Shown piece after piece: positions 52,299-60,983 of a DNA stretch of 64,000 nucleotides. The translations under genes were made by a program, and so were the position numbers. Numbering within the stretch: the stretch's first letter is position 1; every line of letters starts with the position of its first letter. The DNA comes from JAJECS01 sp965243625 (GTDB lineage: Bacteria; Chloroflexota; UBA11872): the NCBI GenBank assembly GCA_965243625.1, contig CBDEVI010000002.1:3129868-3193867 (forward strand), read 5' to 3'. The notes beneath the pieces were generated by a model. The model saw only the letters and a list, made by a program, of their open reading frames with translations, made no database searches and had not been told where the DNA came from.

Positions 52299-53489
52299 AT
52301 GACTCTCGACATGAGCGCCATGAAGCGGCCCTACAACATTCTCGTCGTTGACGATGAGCCGGACCTGGAACCGCTGATCAAGCAGCGCATGCGGCGCCGG
52401 ATTCGCCGCGGCACGCATAGCTTCGACTTTGCGAACGACGGCATCGAGGCGCTTGAAAAGCTAGACGCGAATCCCGAAATCGACATGGTCATCACGGACA
52501 TCAATATGCCGCGCATGGACGGGCTGACGCTGCTCGACCAGATACCGAATGTCACCGACATCGACGTCAGATGCATCGTGGTCTCGGCCTACGGTGATAT
52601 GCAGAACATTCGCACGGCGATGAACCGCGGGGCCTTCGACTTCGTCACCAAGCCGATCGACTTTGAAGACCTGCAAATCACCATGGAGCGGGCGCTGCAC
52701 CACCTCGAGGAGTGGCGAGCCGCGCTCTCCTCGCGCGACGCGCTGGTGGCCCTGCAGAACGAGCTCGAAGTTGCGAGCAGCACCCAGCAGTCGATCCTGC
52801 CCAAGACGTTTCCCAAGAGCGACGAATACCAAGTGTTCGCCAACATGGAGCCGGCGCGAAACGTCGGCGGCGACTTCTACGACGTGATTCGTTTGGAAAG
52901 CGGCAAGGTCGGACTGGCGATCGCGGATGTGTCCGACAAGGGCGTTCCGGCCGCCCTGTTCATGATGTCCAGCCGGACGCTGCTCAAGGGCGCGGCGATT
53001 GGCCTCGGCGAGCCGGGCGACGCCCTGCGCGAAGTGAATGAGCTGCTCTACGAAGAAAACGAAACCATGATGTTCGTGACCGTGCTGTATTCGATTTTCG
53101 ACCCGGCGAGCGGCACGTTCACCTATTCCAACGGCGGCCACGACGCGCCGGTGCTCGTTCGAGCGGGCGGGGGCGCGGAGCTCCTGTCGCTGACCGGCGG
53201 CGTTGCGCTTGGCGTGGCGCCCGACATCGACTTCCCAAGCCAGACCATCCAGCTCGATCCCGGCGACACGATCGTGCTCTATACGGACGGCGTCACCGAA
53301 GCCATGAACGGCGACGGCGAACAGTTTGGTGTCGACCGCATTCAGGAGGTCTTCGAGGCGAATCCGCCGACCAACTCCGAGCAGGCCACGCATGCGCTGT
53401 TCGAGGCGGTGCGGGACTTTGTCGGCGACACGCCGCAATCCGACGACATCACCTGCCTGGTGCTGCGGCGCGCCGCGGACGGCGCCTAG
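52299..53489 (+). CDS. response regulator with PP2C (SpoIIE/RsbU-type) phosphatase output
   Basis: This 396-residue protein has an N-terminal receiver (about 12-130; Asp67 in 'VITDINMPRMDG', Lys118 in 'FVTKPIDFED'). A helical linker follows ('HHLEEWRAALSSRDALVALQNELEVASSTQQSILP'). A SpoIIE-type serine phosphatase completes it: 'NVGGDFYDVIRL', 'LAIADVSDKGVPAALFM', 'FTYSNGGHDAPVLV', 'IVLYTDGVTEAMN', 'SDDITCLVL', with metal-binding Asp residues intact. This architecture (RssB/RsbU-like) usually dephosphorylates an anti-sigma-factor antagonist in partner switching. No STAS or anti-sigma gene is visible here, so its target lies elsewhere. Confidence 0.93.
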   Translation: MTLDMSAMKRPYNILVVDDEPDLEPLIKQRMRRRIRRGTHSFDFANDGIEALEKLDANPEIDMVITDINMPRMDGLTLLDQIPNVTDIDVRCIVVSAYGDMQNIRTAMNRGAFDFVTKPIDFEDLQITMERALHHLEEWRAALSSRDALVALQNELEVASSTQQSILPKTFPKSDEYQVFANMEPARNVGGDFYDVIRLESGKVGLAIADVSDKGVPAALFMMSSRTLLKGAAIGLGEPGDALREVNELLYEENETMMFVTVLYSIFDPASGTFTYSNGGHDAPVLVRAGGGAELLSLTGGVALGVAPDIDFPSQTIQLDPGDTIVLYTDGVTEAMNGDGEQFGVDRIQEVFEANPPTNSEQATHALFEAVRDFVGDTPQSDDITCLVLRRAADGA

Positions 53490-53582
53490 GCCCGAGTCCG
53501 TCGCCGGCGCCTGGGACACGACGGTGCCCAAGCGCCGCTCGCGCTCTGGTAGCTTGCGCGGGCAAACCATAAGGAGGCCACC

Positions 53583-54005
53583 ATGAGCCTGAGCCCATAT
53601 CTGCACTTCAACGGCAACTGCCGCGAGGCGTTCGAGTTCTACCGGGCGGCCTTTGGGGGCGAATTCCTCGTCCTGCAGACGTTTGGCGACGGTCCCGCCG
53701 ACATGCCGATTCCCGCCGACGAGCGGAACAACGTCATGCACGTCTCGCTTCCCGTGGGAACGAGCGTGCTGATGGGCAGCGACGTGCCGACGACGTTCGG
53801 CGAGCCGGCGCCATCGGTCAGCAACGTCTCAATCTCGTACGCCGCGCACAGCCGGGAGGAGACCGACGCATTGTTCGCCAAGCTCTCGGACGGCGGCACC
53901 GTCACGATGCCGCTCCAGGACATGTTCTGGGGCGCCTACTTCGGCGCCTGCATCGACAGGTTTGGCGTCAACTGGATGCTCAACTGCGAGGAGCCGCGGG
54001 GCTAG
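53583..54005 (+). CDS. VOC-fold protein, PhnB-like
   Basis: This 140-residue glyoxalase/bleomycin-resistance superfamily protein is of the PhnB (3-demethylubiquinone-like) type: 'SPYLHFNGNCREAFEFYRAAFGGEF', 'VMHVSLPVGTSVLMGSD', 'LFAKLSDGGTVTMPLQDMFWGAYFG' and 'DRFGVNWMLNCE'. Such small proteins are mostly uncharacterised. The ATG follows an excellent AAGGAGG at seven bases. It appears monocistronic. Confidence 0.9.
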   Translation: MSLSPYLHFNGNCREAFEFYRAAFGGEFLVLQTFGDGPADMPIPADERNNVMHVSLPVGTSVLMGSDVPTTFGEPAPSVSNVSISYAAHSREETDALFAKLSDGGTVTMPLQDMFWGAYFGACIDRFGVNWMLNCEEPRG

Positions 54006-54157
54006 CCGGACGGTTCAACCAATTCGGTGAGGGCCCTGCGCGCCTTTATCGAGCATCCCGTTCCCACGCCAGCGAGTCGAATCCGGAAACTGGCGGGCCA
54101 AATGCGCCTCGGACAAACGGCTGTCGCGGTGGGCGTGCGCTGATCTGGGCGGTTGGA

Positions 54158-54778
54158 CTATTCGGTCGGCGGGCGGTTTGCCAGTCCGTCCCAGATCGTG
54201 TCGATGGTTTGCTCAATCCGCTGCCTTGATTCGGGAGCGGCCAGGACGTGCCGGGCCAACACCGACCCGATGATGGCCTCCACGGCGACCTCCAAATTGG
54301 CGTCGGCCCGGATTTCACCGCGCGTGACGCCACGCCGCAAGACCTTGATCGCCTCGGCGCGCCGAGGCAGGAAGATCCGTTTACGGAACAGCTCGAGGAG
54401 CTCGGGATTGCGCCGCTCCTCGACCAGCAGGGCGCCGAAGATGGCGAAGCCCAGGCCGTGCGCGAGCGTGGCCTGGACCTTCGCGAGCATTTCCACGATG
54501 TCGCCGCGCGCGCTGCCGGTGTCTGGGAGGGGACCCCAATCGTCCCGCAGGCTGCCAACGGCGGCAGCCGCGAGTTCCGCCTTGGAAGGAAACCTCCGAT
54601 AGATGGCGGTCTTGCCCACTCCGGCTGCCGATGCGACGCCCTCAATCGACATGCCGGCATAGCCGCGGTCCGTCAGCAGCTTGAGGGTGGCCTGAAGAAT
54701 AGCCCGATCGACTTCCGGATCACGGGGCCGACCGGGCTTGGGCCCAGCGCGCGCGGAGATGTCGTCCGGCTCGGCCAT
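54158..54778 (-). CDS. TetR family transcriptional repressor
   Basis: This 206-residue protein has a TetR DNA-binding domain at about residues 24-70 ('RAILQATLKLLTDRGYAGMSIEGVASAAGVGKTAIYRRFPSKAEL'), followed by a TetR_C ligand domain. The ATG at 54778 was chosen; a TTG one codon upstream is also in frame. It starts 5 bp after the efflux pump stop, so both are in one operon, and the 17-bp palindrome upstream of that operon is the likely autoregulatory operator. Its ligand is probably a pump substrate. Confidence 0.93.
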   Translation of the reverse strand: MAEPDDISARAGPKPGRPRDPEVDRAILQATLKLLTDRGYAGMSIEGVASAAGVGKTAIYRRFPSKAELAAAAVGSLRDDWGPLPDTGSARGDIVEMLAKVQATLAHGLGFAIFGALLVEERRNPELLELFRKRIFLPRRAEAIKVLRRGVTRGEIRADANLEVAVEAIIGSVLARHVLAAPESRQRIEQTIDTIWDGLANRPPTE

Positions 54779-54783
54779 CAAGA

Positions 54784-56364
54784 CTATTCCGCTCGCGACT
54801 TGGCGGTGTCGGAGACTACGGCCTCCGCGCCCGCCCCGTCGGGCAGATGGCGAGCCGGCAAGAATCGCGCGACCAGTGCTGAGCCGGCCACGGCCACGCC
54901 CGCCGACACGAGCACCGCGATGCCAAGCGCGTCAGTGAAGGCTGTCTCGGCCGCGGCCGCCAATCCTCCCGCGATGGACTCGGGCAGCATTGCGGCGATC
55001 CTGGTCGCGGCCCCAACGGAATCGCTTGCGGCCTCGGCCGCCTCGGGCGGCAGGGACGCCACAGCCGTATCCATGTTGGCGCTGTACACCGTGTTGATCA
55101 CCGAGCCGATCACGGCCACGCCAAAGGCTCCTGACACCTGACGCGTGACGTCGTTCATGGCCGATGCGATGCCGGCGTTCGCCTCCGGAACCGCTCCCAT
55201 CACCGCATCGGTCGATGGCGCCATCACGTTACCCATGCTGACCGCCATCAAGAAAAAGGTCACGCCGATGACCAGATAGGGAGTATCAGGTTGCCAAAAC
55301 GTGATCGTGACGAACATCACTCCCAAGCCGACAAGGCCGGCTGCGACGACTCGCTTGCCCCCCAATCGGTGGACCAGGCAATGGCTCAGGCCGGCTCCCA
55401 TGGCCATGCCGAGGGCAACCGGCAACATCCGCAGGCCGGCCTCCAGCGGCGTGAAGCCTTGAACGAACTGGAGGTATTGCGTCATCCCGAACACGAAGCC
55501 GAACAGCGCGAAGAACCCGATGGAGATGGCGCCGGCTCCGGCTGAGAATCGAGGATTCCTGAAGAATTCGAGGTTCAGCATGGGGTGATCGGTCTTGATC
55601 TCCCACGCAATGAACGCAGCCAGGAGCGCCGCGCCAACCACGAATCCAGCGATCACAAGACCGTCGGTCCACCCGCGCACGGGCGCCTCGATGATGGCGT
55701 AGACCAAGGCGGTGATGGCTGAAATCGACAGAACCGCGCCGAGAATGTCCAACGCCCGCGGATGCGGGTCCCGGCTCTCCGGTACGAGAACAGCTCCAGC
55801 TGCCAGCGCAATGCCGACGATGGGGATATTGATGAAGAACACCGAGCCCCACCAGAAATGCTCCAGCAAGAGGCCGCCGGTGACCGGGCCCAGGCCAATG
55901 CCCAAACCCGCGACCGCCGCCCAAATGCCGATGGCCTTGCCACGCTCCTCGCGTGGGAACACATGGGTGAGAATCGACAGGGTGGAGGGCATGATCAGCG
56001 CTCCCCCGATGCCCATCAGCGCCCGTGCCGCAATGAGCTGTTCGCTCGACTGGGCGTACGCCGCGAAGAAGCTGGACAGGCCGAATACCACGAGCCCGAT
56101 CTGCAGCGCGCGCTTGCGTCCGAACCGGTCGCCGAGCGAGCCCATCAAGAGCAGCAGACCGGCAAAGACCAGAATGTAGGCGTCGATCATCCACTGCAAC
56201 GAGGTGGCGGTCGCGTTGAACTCCCGCTGCAGCGTGGGGATGGCGACGTTGAGGATGCTGTTGTCCAGCCCGATGATGAGCAGGCTCATTGACAATAGGC
56301 CGAGCGTCCACCACCGACGCCGATAGGTGGACGAGCGCCGTGGAGTTGGACTTGAGACTCCCAT
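54784..56364 (-). CDS. DHA2-family MFS drug efflux transporter (EmrB/QacA type)
   Basis: This 526-residue protein has about 14 membrane segments. Motifs are D1 'LDNSILNVAIPTLQREF', motif A 'GSLGDRFGRKRALQIG' and motif C 'GLGIGLGPVTGGLLLEHFWW'. It would export lipophilic drugs by proton antiport. The ATG has GGGAG about seven bases upstream. The tetR gene follows, and a TetR-like operator lies 24-40 bp upstream, overlapping the probable promoter. Base composition is a little lower in GC than the core genes. Confidence 0.93.
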   Translation of the reverse strand: MGVSSPTPRRSSTYRRRWWTLGLLSMSLLIIGLDNSILNVAIPTLQREFNATATSLQWMIDAYILVFAGLLLLMGSLGDRFGRKRALQIGLVVFGLSSFFAAYAQSSEQLIAARALMGIGGALIMPSTLSILTHVFPREERGKAIGIWAAVAGLGIGLGPVTGGLLLEHFWWGSVFFINIPIVGIALAAGAVLVPESRDPHPRALDILGAVLSISAITALVYAIIEAPVRGWTDGLVIAGFVVGAALLAAFIAWEIKTDHPMLNLEFFRNPRFSAGAGAISIGFFALFGFVFGMTQYLQFVQGFTPLEAGLRMLPVALGMAMGAGLSHCLVHRLGGKRVVAAGLVGLGVMFVTITFWQPDTPYLVIGVTFFLMAVSMGNVMAPSTDAVMGAVPEANAGIASAMNDVTRQVSGAFGVAVIGSVINTVYSANMDTAVASLPPEAAEAASDSVGAATRIAAMLPESIAGGLAAAAETAFTDALGIAVLVSAGVAVAGSALVARFLPARHLPDGAGAEAVVSDTAKSRAE

Positions 56365-56387
56365 GGAGGGATCTCCCGGTATTCAAT

Positions 56388-56404
56388 AACGATACGGTAT
56401 CGTT
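56388..56404. promoter_or_regulatory. TetR-type operator of the efflux operon
   Basis: AACGATAC-G-GTATCGTT is a perfect 17-bp palindrome with 8-bp arms about a central G, centred 32 bp upstream of the efflux pump ATG. On the - strand a TTATCA lies 17 bases before TATTGA across this site, so the palindrome falls between plausible -35 and -10 elements, where a bound repressor would block RNA polymerase. Assignment to the TetR gene in the same operon is inference from context. Confidence 0.65.
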
Positions 56405-56765
56405 TTGATAATGCGGGATCGGGCGGGCGGTGTCAAGGCCTTTTCGCGAGCCGTTCTGCCCCTCCATCGAATTCTCGGTATAGGACTGGCACCGAGTAGC
56501 CGCAGTTGGCGTACGAGGTCGGGCGCGCGCCGGGCGAGCGCCGGCGGGGCCCTTGCGCAACCCCTCCCTCATTCCGGCGGGGGCCGTAATCCAGTCCGGT
56601 CGAACCTGGAGGCGTGCCGGGGGCTCGGCGTCGGGCGGGTCTGAGACCCGCCCCTACCTCTTGGTTCAACGGTCCCAGGCGCGAGTCTCCAACCAGCGCC
56701 GGATGGGCGGCGGCCACGGGGGTGACGTATCCTCGCCACGCCACCGGCGGTAGGGGTAGCCAGTC
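56405..56765. other. intergenic region with dispersed repeats
   Basis: This 361-bp gap between the divergent efflux pump and sterol-reductase-like genes has no supported ORF. It holds a 21-bp palindrome also found at 49.4 kb (56633-56653) and, at about 56560-56610, a C/G-rich stretch whose reverse complement reads like the common environmental repeat 'ACTGGATTnCGGCnCCCGCCGGAATGA'. The promoter for the downstream gene is not obvious. Confidence 0.6.
56633..56653. repeat. 21-bp palindromic dispersed repeat, copy 2
   Basis: GGGCGGGTCT-G-AGACCCGCCC has 10-bp perfect arms and is followed by CCTACC. Relative to copy 1 at 49381-49401 the arms change in a compensated way (TTT/AAA to TCT/AGA), so the hairpin is maintained. 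Confidence 0.75.
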
Positions 56766-57905
56766 ATGATCGAGTGGCTCGGTATCGAACACCTGTTCGA
56801 GCTTTCCCCACCCGAAGCGATCCTCGGCTTCTTCACGCCGCTGATTATCTTCGCCGTATTTTTTGTCGTGCAGCTCGTCCTGCCGGGTGTTCGCGTGCCC
56901 GGTTACGTCATCAATCCCCGGACCGGGGAGCCTCGGAACTATCGGCTCAACGGGCTCTTGGTGTACGTACTCGCGGTGATCGTGTGGGCGACCGAAGTCA
57001 CCGGAATGCCGCGTGATTGGTTCTATCGGTCGTCGATCTATGCCTTTGTCGGCGGAACGATCACCGTCACGGTATTCACGTTGATCGCGGTGTTTACCCA
57101 GCCGCGAGACGAAACCAGGAATCCCATCGCGGCCTTCTGGCTCGGGCGAATCCAGGAGCTGTCGTTTCTGAGAGAACGCATTGATCTCAAGATGTACTTC
57201 TACGTCGTCGGCGGAACCATGTTTTCACTCAACGCCCTTTCCGGGGCCGCGTGGAACGTCGAGCAATTTGGGGAGAACTTCAATCCGGGAGTGTTCCTGT
57301 GCGCGGCGTTCTATACCTTCTACGTGGTGGACTACTTTATCTTTGAGCGTGTTCAGCTCTACACTTTCGACGTGATTTACGAAAAGCTCGGCTTCAAGAT
57401 GTTCTGGGGTGGTCTGATGGTCTACGGCTGGCTCTACATCCTCCCGTGGTGGGGCATGGCCGCGCAGCCGACGCCGGGCTTCTCGTCAGCGACAACCTAT
57501 GGCTGGCTCATCGGCACGGCGTTGGTGTACCTGGCCGGATGGGTCATCTGCCGTGGCGCCAACATGCAGAAATACACGTTCAAGCGCTGGCCCGAACGCA
57601 AGTTCCTGGGACTCATCGAGCCCGAGTACATCCAGGCCGGTGACCGAAAGATCCTGGTGAGCGGCTTCTGGGGAAGGGCCCGCCACATGAACTACCTGGG
57701 CGAATGGTTCCATTCGGCGGCAATCGCTCTGGCGTTTGGTCACTTCACCAATCTGTGGGCCTGGACCTACTTCATCTGGATCGTCGCGCTATTCGTGCTG
57801 CGCCAGCGCGAGGACGATCACTACTGCGCTGAGAAGTATGGGCCGGAGAAGTGGGCGGAGTACCAGGCCCGCGTGAAGTACCGCATCTGCCCCTGGCTCT
57901 ACTGA
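56766..57905 (+). CDS. ERG4/ERG24 sterol reductase-like membrane protein, copy 1
   Basis: This 379-residue protein has about eight to nine membrane segments and the C-terminal signature of sterol C-14/C-7/C-24 reductases: 'ILVSGFWGRARHMNYLGE', then 'REDDHYCAEKYG', 'WAEYQARVKYRICPWLY', equivalent to the eukaryotic RHxNYLGD and C-x-x-KYG-x-x-W-x-x-Y ending. The N-terminal 'GEPRNYRLNGLLV' corresponds to the family's Y-R-x-N-G. It would use NADPH to reduce a sterol or other polycyclic/isoprenoid double bond. A paralogue of identical length follows after 137 bp. No squalene or oxidosqualene cyclase gene is in the window, so the substrate is open. Confidence 0.85.
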   Translation: MIEWLGIEHLFELSPPEAILGFFTPLIIFAVFFVVQLVLPGVRVPGYVINPRTGEPRNYRLNGLLVYVLAVIVWATEVTGMPRDWFYRSSIYAFVGGTITVTVFTLIAVFTQPRDETRNPIAAFWLGRIQELSFLRERIDLKMYFYVVGGTMFSLNALSGAAWNVEQFGENFNPGVFLCAAFYTFYVVDYFIFERVQLYTFDVIYEKLGFKMFWGGLMVYGWLYILPWWGMAAQPTPGFSSATTYGWLIGTALVYLAGWVICRGANMQKYTFKRWPERKFLGLIEPEYIQAGDRKILVSGFWGRARHMNYLGEWFHSAAIALAFGHFTNLWAWTYFIWIVALFVLRQREDDHYCAEKYGPEKWAEYQARVKYRICPWLY

Positions 57906-57981
57906 GCCATCGACAGTCGATAGCCGTCGAAGTCACTCCGCGCGCGAGGAATTGTCCGATGTCTCAGTCAGCGGCGCGTGA

Positions 57982-58010
57982 TTGACCGACCTCTTGCCGG
58001 TCCCCATAAT
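57982..58010 (+). promoter_or_regulatory. sigma70-type promoter upstream of the second sterol reductase-like gene
   Basis: TTGACC (57982-57987) and CATAAT (58005-58010) are separated by exactly 17 bases, one mismatch each from consensus. A start site near 58017 would leave a leader of about 26 bases containing AGGAG before the ATG at 58043. This suggests the second paralogue has its own promoter in addition to any read-through. Confidence 0.6.
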
Positions 58011-58042
58011 CGCCCCACGATTAGGAGCCGGGATATTCGCAC

Positions 58043-59182
58043 ATGATTGAATGGCTTGGAATCGAGCACCTATTCGAGCTGTCCGGGGCGGAAGCCCTTT
58101 GGGGGTTCTTCACCCCGCTGATAGTCTTCGCCGTGTTTTTCGTGGCGCAGGTAGTTCTGCCGGCGCGGCGGGTTCCCGGCTATGTCATCAACCCGGAAAC
58201 CGGCGAACCTCGCAACTATCGGCTCAACGGCCTCCTGGTATTCGCCATCGCGATTGCCGTGTGGGCGACCGAAGTCACCGGAATGCCGCGTGACTGGTTC
58301 TACCGGTCCGCGGTCTATGCGGTGGCTGGTGGAACCGTCGTTGCAGCGCTCATCGCCCTCGTCGCCATGCTGAGCCAGCCGCAAGGCGAGATAAAGAATC
58401 CGTTCCACGCATTCTGGACCGGGCGATCCCTGGAGCACCCGCTCTTCAACGAACGATTCGATCTCAAGATGTACCTGTACGTGGTCGGCGGGACGATGCT
58501 GACGCTCAACGCCCTGTCGGGCGCCGCCTGGCACGTCCAGCAATTCGGGGATAACGTCAATCCCGGTGTGTTTCTGTATGCGGGGTTTTTCGGGCTTTAC
58601 ATCATGGACTACTTCATTTTCGAGCGCGTTCAGCTCTACACCTATGATTTGATTCACGAGAAGCTGGGGTTCAAGCTGATCTGGGGCGGGCTGATCATCT
58701 ACGGCTGGCTGTACATTCTGCCGCTGTGGGGCATGGCCGCCTATCCGCACCCCGGGTTCTCGGAGCCGTGGACGTACGTGTGGCTGATCGGCTTAGGCTT
58801 GCTGCTTTTCTTCGGATGGACCATCACGCGCGGGGGCAACTGGCAGAAGTACACCTTCAAGCGCTGGCCCGAGCGGAAGTTCCTGGGAATCATCGAGCCC
58901 GAGTACATCCAGGCCGGCGATCGAAAGATCCTCTGCAGCGGATTCTGGGGCGCGGCCCGCCACTTCAATTACATGGGCGAGGGCATCATCTGCCTTGGCA
59001 TCAGCCTGTCGTTTGGGCACTTCGCCAACCTCTGGGCGTGGACGTACCTCATCTTCATCGTCTCCCTCTTCACCTGGCGTCAACGGGACGACGAGGAGCA
59101 TTGCATCGAGAAGTACGGTGAGGAGAAGTGGGCGGAGTACAAGGCGCGGGTCAAGTACCGAATCTGTCCCTGGGTCTATTGA
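58043..59182 (+). CDS. ERG4/ERG24 sterol reductase-like membrane protein, copy 2
   Basis: This second 379-residue copy is colinear with the first over its whole length without gaps by eye: same start 'MIEWLGIEHLFELS', same 'VWATEVTGMPRDWFYRS', same 'FKRWPERKFLGIIEPEYIQAG' and C-terminal 'SGFWGAARHFNYMGEG' and 'RICPWVY'. Differences cluster in the membrane helices and around the loop after 'GMAA', and 'NYLGEW' becomes 'NYMGEG'. The pair probably arose by local duplication and then diverged in substrate or step. It has its own likely promoter and an AGGAG 15-20 bases before the ATG. Confidence 0.85.
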   Translation: MIEWLGIEHLFELSGAEALWGFFTPLIVFAVFFVAQVVLPARRVPGYVINPETGEPRNYRLNGLLVFAIAIAVWATEVTGMPRDWFYRSAVYAVAGGTVVAALIALVAMLSQPQGEIKNPFHAFWTGRSLEHPLFNERFDLKMYLYVVGGTMLTLNALSGAAWHVQQFGDNVNPGVFLYAGFFGLYIMDYFIFERVQLYTYDLIHEKLGFKLIWGGLIIYGWLYILPLWGMAAYPHPGFSEPWTYVWLIGLGLLLFFGWTITRGGNWQKYTFKRWPERKFLGIIEPEYIQAGDRKILCSGFWGAARHFNYMGEGIICLGISLSFGHFANLWAWTYLIFIVSLFTWRQRDDEEHCIEKYGEEKWAEYKARVKYRICPWVY

Positions 59183-59204
59183 TCCGGCGCTTCGTCGGGC
59201 GCTT

Positions 59205-60077
59205 TCAGATTCGGTAGAGCTCCTCAGCCGTCCCGGAGAATAGCCGGGTCTGCTCGTCCCGGCTGAATTCCGCGATGATCTCCGTGTAGGCGTCGATCAA
59301 CTCGTCGTACGTGCTCCATAGCCAGTCCACCGGCCAGTTGGTGCCAAAGAAACAGCGCTCGACGCCAAATGTCTCGATCGACGTCAGCACGTACGGTCGG
59401 ATGCTGTCGACCGTCCAGTCGTTGTCGCCCATGCCCAGGCCCGAAATCTTCCAGCGAATGTTGTCGCAGCTGGCCGCGGTGGCCACTCCGCGCTTCCAGT
59501 TCGCGAAATACTCGTCCGTCCGCTCCGTCGGCCATCCCGTGTGATCCACCACGATGGTGATGTTCGGAAACTTGCGCGCCAGGTCCCGCACTTTCTCCAT
59601 GTCCTGCCATTGCGCCGACAGGCTCGACACCAGGTTGAACGTCTCCAGCAGCGCGAAGCCCCGGTGAAAGTCCGGTTCCACGAGGTAGTCCCCGTAGGAA
59701 AAGTCCCGGATGCCCCGAAAGTTGGGCGACTCGGCGTGACGCTCCAGCACCGCCTGCACGCCCGGGTCCCGCAAGTCCGCATTGGCCACGATCCCGTGCG
59801 GAAACCCCGTCCGGTCCGCCGCCTCCTGCAGCCACTCCGTCTCGGTCACCGGATCCGGGCTGCCGATGGCCGCCTGCACGTGCACCGCCTTCGTAACGTT
59901 CGCGTTCCGAGTTTCGGCGATATAGTCCTCGGCCACGTAGCTCCGCTCGGCGAGCTTCTGCAGCTTCCAGCCCATCGTCGGGTGCGGAACCCCCGGCTTC
60001 CAGTGCTCGTACACCAGCTCGGGATGCTTTAGGTCGTAGTAGTGAACGTGGGTATCAACGAACGCCAGCTTGTCCAT
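59205..60077 (-). CDS. amidohydrolase 2 family hydrolase (lactonase-like)
   Basis: This 290-residue TIM-barrel protein has the metal motif D-x-H-x-H in 'FVDTHVHYYDLKHPEL', then 'VHVQAAIGSPDPVTETEWLQ', 'GIRDFSYGDY', 'ITIVVDHTGWP' and 'FFGTNWPVDWLW'. This pattern is found in L-fuconolactonase and 2-pyrone-4,6-dicarboxylate lactonase relatives. AGGAGG lies seven bases before the ATG. It converges with the second sterol-reductase-like gene. It is not a close paralogue of the amidohydrolase at 35.9 kb. Confidence 0.88.
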   Translation of the reverse strand: MDKLAFVDTHVHYYDLKHPELVYEHWKPGVPHPTMGWKLQKLAERSYVAEDYIAETRNANVTKAVHVQAAIGSPDPVTETEWLQEAADRTGFPHGIVANADLRDPGVQAVLERHAESPNFRGIRDFSYGDYLVEPDFHRGFALLETFNLVSSLSAQWQDMEKVRDLARKFPNITIVVDHTGWPTERTDEYFANWKRGVATAASCDNIRWKISGLGMGDNDWTVDSIRPYVLTSIETFGVERCFFGTNWPVDWLWSTYDELIDAYTEIIAEFSRDEQTRLFSGTAEELYRI

Positions 60078-60264
60078 GAGCGAGCCTCCTGCCTCCTACG
60101 ATATCGCGACGCTGCGCCTGCAGTGACACCAGCGGCATCGAGGGTGTCAAACCGGGCAGGACGGCGTTCACCCAGCGGCTAGTCCGGCAGTCCTCTGGCC
60201 ATCCGCTGGAGTGCATCGCTGGAGAGTGTCTCGTCCCGGCTTGTGAACCAGGACGAACCGGACC

Positions 60265-60708
60265 TCACAGTGTGTCGAACCCGTCCCAGCCGGGCAGCGC
60301 GGCCGATTGCCGCACCCACTCGGCCATCTGGTCCTCGTCGAATCCGTCCTCGTAGATGTCCAACCACCGTGCCTCGGGGTCCTTGCCCGAGCCGGGTGGC
60401 TCCGGTTGCAGCGACGCGCCGTTGAGGAAGGTCACCTTTACATAACGCGCGAAGACGTGGGTGCTCAGGAACCAGCCCATGCCCTCGACGCCATACCAGG
60501 GTGAGTTCCACCGCACGGCCTTGCGCACGTTGGGCACGGTGCGCACGATCAGCTCGTCCAGGCGGCGCCCGACCTCGCTCTTCCAGCCCGGCATCGCGGC
60601 GATGTAGGCCTGCACGGGGGCGTCGCCGTCGGCCTTGGCGATCTGCGGGTTGCCGCCTGAAAGGAGAACCACTTTCCCGTCGCCGACTTTCGCGGCGGGT
60701 TTCTTCAT
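60265..60708 (-). CDS. DUF1801 family protein
   Basis: This 147-residue protein has the DUF1801 core: 'VQAYIAAMPGWKSEVGRRLDELI', 'VRKAVRWNSPWYGVEGMGW', 'YVKVTFLNGASL' and 'EARWLDIYE'. The fold is related to iron-sulfur/frataxin-like YdhG proteins of unknown function. It ends with a short acidic helix. It is divergent from katG, with a 275-bp shared upstream region. Confidence 0.88.
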   Translation of the reverse strand: MKKPAAKVGDGKVVLLSGGNPQIAKADGDAPVQAYIAAMPGWKSEVGRRLDELIVRTVPNVRKAVRWNSPWYGVEGMGWFLSTHVFARYVKVTFLNGASLQPEPPGSGKDPEARWLDIYEDGFDEDQMAEWVRQSAALPGWDGFDTL

Positions 60709-60983
60709 GCCGGTCGATGCCCTCCTGGATCGTTTGCCCGCCTATGCGCTGACCCCGATCCGCGCTGCGTCCGGCGAATTTGGCTCCGATCGGCTCCGAG
60801 CGTCAGATCTCCGTGGGCCGCCCGGGCTCGAATTCGCGATCGTCTCATCGGCTTATCTCATCGTCTCCCGCGTAGGTCGGACGCGGCTGCGGCGGGGCGG
60901 CGATTGCGGCTATGATATCGGGGCGGGCCACGATTTCCGAAAGTCCGCGCCAGTCGCCGAAGACTTCAAAGGACGGACCGACG

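Noticed and set aside
60078..60264. Possible gene remnant between the amidohydrolase and the DUF1801 gene
   Set aside because: Short overlapping frames have no recognisable motif or ribosome site.
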